A stretch of DNA of 64,000 bases from Pseudorasbora parva. Lineage: Eukaryota > Chordata > Actinopteri > Cypriniformes > Gobionidae. A model generated the notes under the pieces. That model saw only the letters and a list, made by a program, of their open reading frames with translations, did no database searches and was not told where the DNA came from. Within the stretch, counting starts at the first letter, position 1; the number at the start of each line of letters is the position of its first letter. Shown piece by piece: positions 59,150-64,000 of this stretch. The translations under genes and the position numbers were made by a program. The stretch spans positions 1,524,768 through 1,588,767 of the forward strand of contig NC_090191.1 in the NCBI RefSeq assembly GCF_024679245.1, written 5' to 3'.

Positions 59150-62100
59150 CTGATAAAAAAAACAAAAACATCAGAATCAGAAATTAAGAATCTGACCGTC
59201 TAAAGTAGATGAACTCTTCTTGTTTAATAAATTAGCAGTGTATCAGTACAGTTTACCAGATATCCTGTGCAAGTCATTTACATGATCAACTCTAAAACTC
59301 TTCTGTCATGTTTCCTTTCAGTCTTCCTACATGAAGAGCATGAACACACTCAGTTTTTCACCTTGATTTCTTAGTGACTTACATTGTAGGAAATCATTCC
59401 TGGTCCTGGGAACAGTGTTGATGGAACTGTCTGTGGAAATCAACAGACATGAAGAGTGTGATTGTAATGTCAAAAGAAAACGATCCCTCCACCTGTTCCA
59501 AAGACATTTTTAATATGATCTTCTACATGATATGAGATGATGGAGGATCATTTCTGAGAGCAGATGAATCTCCAGATGTATAAACTTTGCATAAACACAA
59601 AATGAGCATAGAAATGTGCATATCCACATAAACTAAGTGTAAAATAAACCAGGCGTAAATATGTGTGCCCTCTGGGTTTAGGCCAAAATTCCGATCTCGG
59701 CGCCCTCCCCCCAGACAACACGAAAACATTTTTGTGTACTCATAAACTGCCCACTGTGCGTACACACACTTTTAGGATGAAATCTTTGCTAACTTTTATA
59801 CATGAGACCCTAGGACTTTACCTCTGCCAGAGATCTTCTTTAGCTCCACTCTGCAGAAATCCTCCAGTTTGTCTCTCAGCCGAATGACAGATTCTCTCAT
59901 GCCGTCAAAAGAGGAGAGAGAACTGAAGAGATTGTCATTGATGTCTGTAGATTCAGGAGGAGCTGAGAGAGACTGGAAACTCTGCGGAAAACAGAAATCA
60001 AAGCTTATCACCTCCACACTACAGCCAATAACCTGCACTAATGTTAGATGTGGCTCTTGTCGATCTTAAATTCTCTCAAGCACTTTCACACATCTGCTTC
60101 AGTCTTCTTATTTTCATTATATCATGTTAGAGCTATAAGTTCTAGCATTTGACACTTACACTATGTTTGAACATTCTAGGTAAAAAATGGCATTTGACCC
60201 CCAATCGCTCCCTAGACTCAGCAGAAAAAATGACTGACCGCTGTTTCAGGTGTGTGTTCATGGTGTATGTGTGTACATATCCAAGGAGGGACTGGTGTGA
60301 ACAGGACTGAACGGGCTTCTTCCTCTCCAGCGGGGTTCTTCTTCGTGAAGAAAAAGGATGGTTCCTTGCGCCCTTGCATTGAGTACGGGGGGCTGAATGA
60401 CATCACCATTAAGAATAGGTATCCGCTACCAAGATCAAGATATCAAGATCCTGCAGGGGGGCAGGGTACTTCACGAAGTTGGACCTTTGCAATGCCTATC
60501 ATTTGGTTCGGATCAGGTAGGGGGACGAATGGTAGACGGCTTTCAATACACCCACAGGGCATTTTGAGTAAAGGGTCCTTTCCCTTTGGTTTGACTAATG
60601 CCCCAGCCATCTTCCAGGCACTCGTCAATGACATGCTGAGAGACATGATCAACAAATTTGTCTTTGTGTATCTGGATGACATCCTCATTTTTTTTCATTC
60701 AATCCAGGTACACATCCAGCACGGCGGTTTTCGTCTGCACCCATTTTAATAACTCCGGACCCTACGCGGCAGTCTGTTGTGGTGGTTAATGCTTCAGAGG
60801 TAGGTGTTGGAGCGGTGCTATCGCAACGGTCTCCTCTTGACAACAAATTGCATCCGTGTGCTTATTTTCCACACCGATTGTCTCCCACAGAACGGAACTA
60901 CGACATCGGCAATCGTGAGTTGTTGGCAGTGCGGCTGGATTTGGGGGAGTGGCGCCACTGGTTGGAGGGTTTGGCAGAGCCATTTCTGGTCTGGACCGAC
61001 CACCGGAACTTGGAATATATACAAATAGCCAAACGACCAGGCAGGCTCACTGGGCACTTTTCTTTGGGCACTTTAATTTTACCCTGTCTTACCGACCAGG
61101 CTCCAAAAACATTAAGACTGGTGCTCTCTCTCGTCAGTTCATGGCTCTGGAGGACGCAACTCCACCAGACACCATTCTTTTACCTGGTTGTGTGGTGGGG
61201 TCCGTCACCTGGGGTATCGAGGACAGCATCAGGCAGGCTCAGTCGGGGGCAGAGTTAACGGAGGGTGGCCCGGCGGGTCTGCTGTTTGTTCTGGAGTCTG
61301 TTTGGAGGGAGGTTCTAGAAAGGGGCTACTCGTCCAAGCTGGTCTGTCACCCAGGAGTGAGGAGAACGTTGGCTGCCATTCACCAGCGTTTTTGGTGGCC
61401 AGGTATGGGAAGGGATGTTCGTGGTTTTGTGGTCGCCTGCTCTGCCTGTGCTCATAACAAATCCTCTAGTTCTGTACCCGTTGGTTTGCTTCAACCTCTT
61501 CCAGTCCCATCTCGCCCCTGGTCCCATATTGCACTGGACTTTGTGTCTGGATTACCGGAGTCCAGTGGCAATACGGTTGTCCTAACTGTAGTGGATCGCT
61601 TTTCCAAGGCGCTCCACTTCATCCCTCTCGCTAAACCTCCCTCAGCCAGGGAGACTGCTCGGGTGGTCGTGGACCACGTCGTTCGGATCCATGGTCTTCT
61701 GGAAGACGTGGTTTCTGACAGAGGCCCCCCAGTTCATCTCCCACTTCTGGAGGGAGTTCTGTCGACAGATTGACGCTACTGCTACTCTGTCGTCAGGATT
61801 CCATCCACAAACCAACAGCCAGACCGAGCGTGCAAACCAGGATATCGGCAGGGGCCCTTCACTGTCTGGCTTCTCACAATCCCTCATCCTGGTGCCAGCA
61901 GCTTACGTGGGTTGAGTATGCGCACAATACATTGCCGGTGTCGTCTACTGGATTATTTCCTGCTTCTTGCTGTCTGGGATATCAACCCCCTCTCTTTCCT
62001 TCACAGGGTTCTGAAGCTGCGGTTCCCTCAGTTCAGGCATTTATCAATGATTCCTCCACTACTTATGCTTCTCTCTTTCTCTGCTTCTCTGTCAGTGTGT

Positions 62101-63936
62101 CTTGGTTACCATCCAATTCTCAACTGTTCAAAATACTCCTGTTCTAGTTGTGCCAAGCTTACATGCTCTGATTTTTTTTCTGCTTTGATTTGCCCAGTTC
62201 CTGTATGCAGACCTGTTTTGGATCATTTACATGGTTAATGATTTTTGATGGCCCATCTTCCTTATCAACTGTCCTTAGGGATTATTGCATTGCTGAACTG
62301 TCTCCTGGTTTGTATCCTGACTACCCTTGGATTTTGCCTCAGCTCAGCCCTTTACCTGGCAGCTCGGCTTCGTGTTATTTTTTGTGTTTGTTTTTCCCTT
62401 GCTGTTGGGTCAATAAACTAAGCTATCTGCTAAACTGCTCTTGGGTCCCTGTTTCATCCCAGTACCCCTAACATACCCTTTCATGGAAACGGTATTCCCT
62501 GGTGGCTGTGGCTCTTCCAGCAGATTAATGCTCCTGACACAAACCACAAATGCTTCAGGAATGGTTTCAGGAGCACAACAACAAGTTTGAGTTTGTTGAC
62601 TTGGCCTCCAAATTCCCCAGATCTCAGTGCAATAGAGCATCTGTGGGAGTCCGATCCATGGAGGCCCCACCTCGCAACTTACAGGACTTAAAGGATCTGT
62701 GGCTAACATATTGGTGCCAGATACCACAACACACCTTCAGGGGTCTAGTGGAGTCCATGTCTCGATGGAAAACAAAAATGGATCCAACACAATATTAGGA
62801 AGGTGGTCATGATGTTATGACTGCTCAGTGTACATCCATTTGGTGACACAATACACATGCATGGACTTCAATTTCATTGCTATGCTGATGACATTAAAAT
62901 GTACCTCACCCCCACCTCTGATAGGCCATCCTTGCTTTGTTTTTGTTTTAAGATCAACTCGGAGCCGAGCGGTGAGTAAGTAGGTCAAGTGCAGATGACG
63001 AACACCTGTCTCTGATTGCAGTAATTGCCGTGGAGAGACCGCATTTAAGCCACTGACGGGACAGAGAGAGTAGAGAGAGTTGGACTGGGACTCCACTCAT
63101 GCTGCTGGGGAAAAGTGAAGTGCTGCTGAGCAAAAGTGAACTGGAGCAATCCACATCGTGCGTTTTGAGTTTGTGCGCCCCTGTGCGCCTGTTTTGTTAC
63201 TACTTGAAAGTGTCAAATAAAGAGTTGCGAGTCCCAGTCAAGCCAACCCCATTTTCTTCATTCATGCACACATACGACCCATATCACAGTGAACACTGCT
63301 GAAAATTGGTGCCATCAAAGTAATTTATTTAATCATGATGTACATTTAAAAGTAAAACATTTAAATTTTTAAATGTTGTGGAAGTTTTGAACTGTTCATG
63401 GCACTAGTGTTGCAGCTATATCTTCCAGATGAAGAGCTCTGAAAATTGTTTCCTAGATCTCCAGAGCTAAAATGCATTTATAAGTGTTGTCTTTTTTTAA
63501 AAAAAACAATACAATCAGATTTGGAATTACCTCATGATTATATAACAACAAACAGAATTCCTGACAGCACTTTAGTCAACAACTTAACAGTTAAGTGGCT
63601 CTTTCAAAAGATGATCAGATTATGAGATGAGCCTGACAGATGATTACATAATAACACGAACACACAACACTTCAGTCAAGGGCCATTCTAGATCTCTGTT
63701 ACCTGCAGGAAATGGATGTGATCCTGTGTGTGTGAAAGCTGCTCCAGCTCAACATCTCTCCTCCTCAGATCATTGATCTCCTGCTCCAGTCGCTCCAGTC
63801 GTCCTTCAGCTTGACTAACTGCAGTCTTTTCCTGATCTCTGATCCGCTGTGTTACCTCAGATCGGCTTCTCTCAATGGAGCGGATGAACTCAGTGAAGAT
63901 CCTCTCACTGTCCTCCACTGCTGTCTGTGCAGAGCG
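58617..63936 (-). CDS. finTRIM-like protein, C-terminal part (TRIM gene 2, runs off the window)
   Basis: Four exons with GT-AG junctions: 63936-63703 (234 bp), 59981-59822 (160), 59430-59383 (48) and 59149-58617 (533). They stay open together and encode coiled coil, linker and PRY-SPRY. The junctions fall at the same codons as in gene 1, including the Tyr split between the last two exons. SPRY landmarks: [35 protein letters not shown], ending GSVKLC. Exons 1 and 2, with any RING and B-boxes, should begin just past base 64000, so it cannot be judged here whether this copy has a RING. It appears to be an intact gene. Confidence 0.88.
59383..59430 (-). CDS. TRIM gene 2, exon 5 (48 bp)
   Basis: Acceptor GATTTCCACAG, donor GTAAGT. 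Reads [15 protein letters not shown], then a split Tyr codon. Confidence 0.9.
59822..59981 (-). CDS. TRIM gene 2, exon 4 (160 bp)
   Basis: Acceptor TTTTCCGCAG, donor GTAAAG. Reads [20 protein letters not shown] to ELKKISGR. Confidence 0.92.
60318..60749 (+). pseudogene. Gypsy reverse transcriptase fragment
   Basis: Reads [57 protein letters not shown] and the active site [10 protein letters not shown]. The block that normally contains the first catalytic Asp is garbled ([20 protein letters not shown]), indicating small indels. The frame ends soon after the active site. Confidence 0.87.
60779..61160 (+). pseudogene. Gypsy RNase H fragment
   Basis: [20 protein letters not shown], then [20 protein letters not shown] and [14 protein letters not shown]: the RNase H fold of gypsy elements with its Glu and second Asp. 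The first Asp position is Asn (VVNAS). The frame shifts near 61040 and continues in 60949-61773. Confidence 0.85.
61040..62060 (+). pseudogene. Gypsy integrase, frameshifted
   Basis: Frame 60949-61773 carries the end of RNase H, an HHCC zinc finger ([20 protein letters not shown] ... CSACAHNK) and the integrase core with the catalytic Asp residues in [11 protein letters not shown] and DVVSDRGP. It shifts near 61720. The third catalytic residue, Glu, is read in another frame as [17 protein letters not shown] (61797-61850). A third frame gives [17 protein letters not shown] to about 62060. Inactive. Confidence 0.87.
62485..62815 (+). pseudogene. Tc1/mariner transposase, catalytic fragment
   Basis: Reads [32 protein letters not shown], then [20 protein letters not shown] and [10 protein letters not shown]. 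The same family as 908-1275. The second catalytic Asp (QQDNAP in the other copy) is Ile here, and the NPIEH motif is frame-shifted to NRASV. The end TTATGACTGCTCAGTGTACA is a terminal-repeat remnant. Confidence 0.75.
62840..62915 (+). pseudogene. LINE reverse transcriptase scrap (YADD)
   Basis: Reads [23 protein letters not shown] sequence: the RT palm motif of an L2/Rex-type LINE, only about 25 codons long. It lies directly after the Tc1 terminal repeat. Confidence 0.65.
62930..63300 (+). mobile_element. LTR-like segment
   Basis: Has an LTR-like order: CATTTAAGCC at about 63043 (TATA-like), CAAATAAAGAG at about 63213 (polyadenylation signal), then AGTCAAGCCAACCCC. Clear TG...CA borders and a target duplication were not found, so borders are approximate. 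Confidence 0.45.
63703..63936 (-). CDS. TRIM gene 2, exon 3 (234 bp, coiled coil)
   Basis: Acceptor GTCCTTACAG, donor GTAACAG. Reads [20 protein letters not shown] to DHIHFLQ. About the same sequence as exon 3 of gene 1. Confidence 0.93.
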
Positions 63937-64000
63937 CTGTAAGGACACACATCACAATCACACAGTGGCTTCAGTTAGTCCTGACTGAGACTTCTCAAAC

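Larger units (their letters stand above)
60318..62474 (+). mobile_element. Ty3/gypsy retrotransposon remnant in TRIM gene 2 intron 3
   Basis: Plus strand, in order: reverse transcriptase, RNase H, integrase zinc finger and core, then a non-coding tail with CAATAAACTAAGC at about 62411 ending CCCCTAACA at about 62474, which looks like the end of a 3' LTR. Gag, protease, the start of RT and the 5' LTR are missing. Sequence between the RT active site and RNase H is also deleted. Its orientation is opposite to the host gene. Confidence 0.88.

Overview
The window looks like teleost nuclear DNA, most likely from a cyprinid. It is AT-rich, has long AC/AT/GA microsatellites, is dominated by Tc1/mariner, hAT, L2-type LINE, DIRS/Ngaro-like and Ty3/gypsy remnants, and carries two copies of a finTRIM-type (fish-specific TRIM) gene. 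No tRNA, rRNA or bacterial-style gene was seen.

Layout. Bases 1-4000 hold transposon debris. At 4143-4663 (+) there is an orphan PRY-SPRY exon of the same TRIM family. Bases 6.1-22 kb are transposons: a DIRS recombinase scrap, a 9-bp-TSD MITE, an L2-like LINE, a near-complete Tc1 element (12023-13643), a Y-retrotransposon with gag, RT, RNase H and tyrosine recombinase (15880-19431, minus), and a second Tc1 element (20401-21916). Bases 22.5-30.7 kb hold a decayed multi-exon SAMD3-like gene (minus). One of its exons is split by a 6.6-kb hAT element (23698-30317, 8-bp TSD), which carries its own transposase remnant and about 48 copies of a 53-bp satellite. Bases 31.4-36.7 kb hold more hAT-like debris, including a hAT nested in a TTAA-flanked MITE whose empty site survives in a second copy at 56200-56880.

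The best protein-coding content is on the minus strand. TRIM gene 1 (47091 to 37950) has six exons of 399, 96, 234, 160, 48 and 524 bp with clean GT-AG junctions and one open frame of 486 codons. Its first exon runs from the usual N-terminus straight into the linker before the B-boxes, so the RING domain is missing. TRIM gene 2 (63936 to 58617) shows exons 3-6 (234, 160, 48, 533 bp, all open). Its first exons lie beyond the window end. The two genes share exon sizes and intron sequence, so they are tandem duplicates. Their large third introns were invaded by different retroelements (DIRS and Tc1 in gene 1, gypsy in gene 2).

The 5' flank of gene 1, including an ISRE-like GAAACTGAA motif, is repeated about 850 bp further upstream. 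Between the genes lie an L2 fragment, a GA microsatellite, a hAT MITE with a perfect TSD (51798-53031), a 33-bp minisatellite of about 27 units (53655-54572), the second copies of both MITE families, and a solo LTR with TSD GGTAC (57975-58276). TRIM proteins of this type usually act in interferon-linked antiviral responses, but the role of these copies is inferred from family only.
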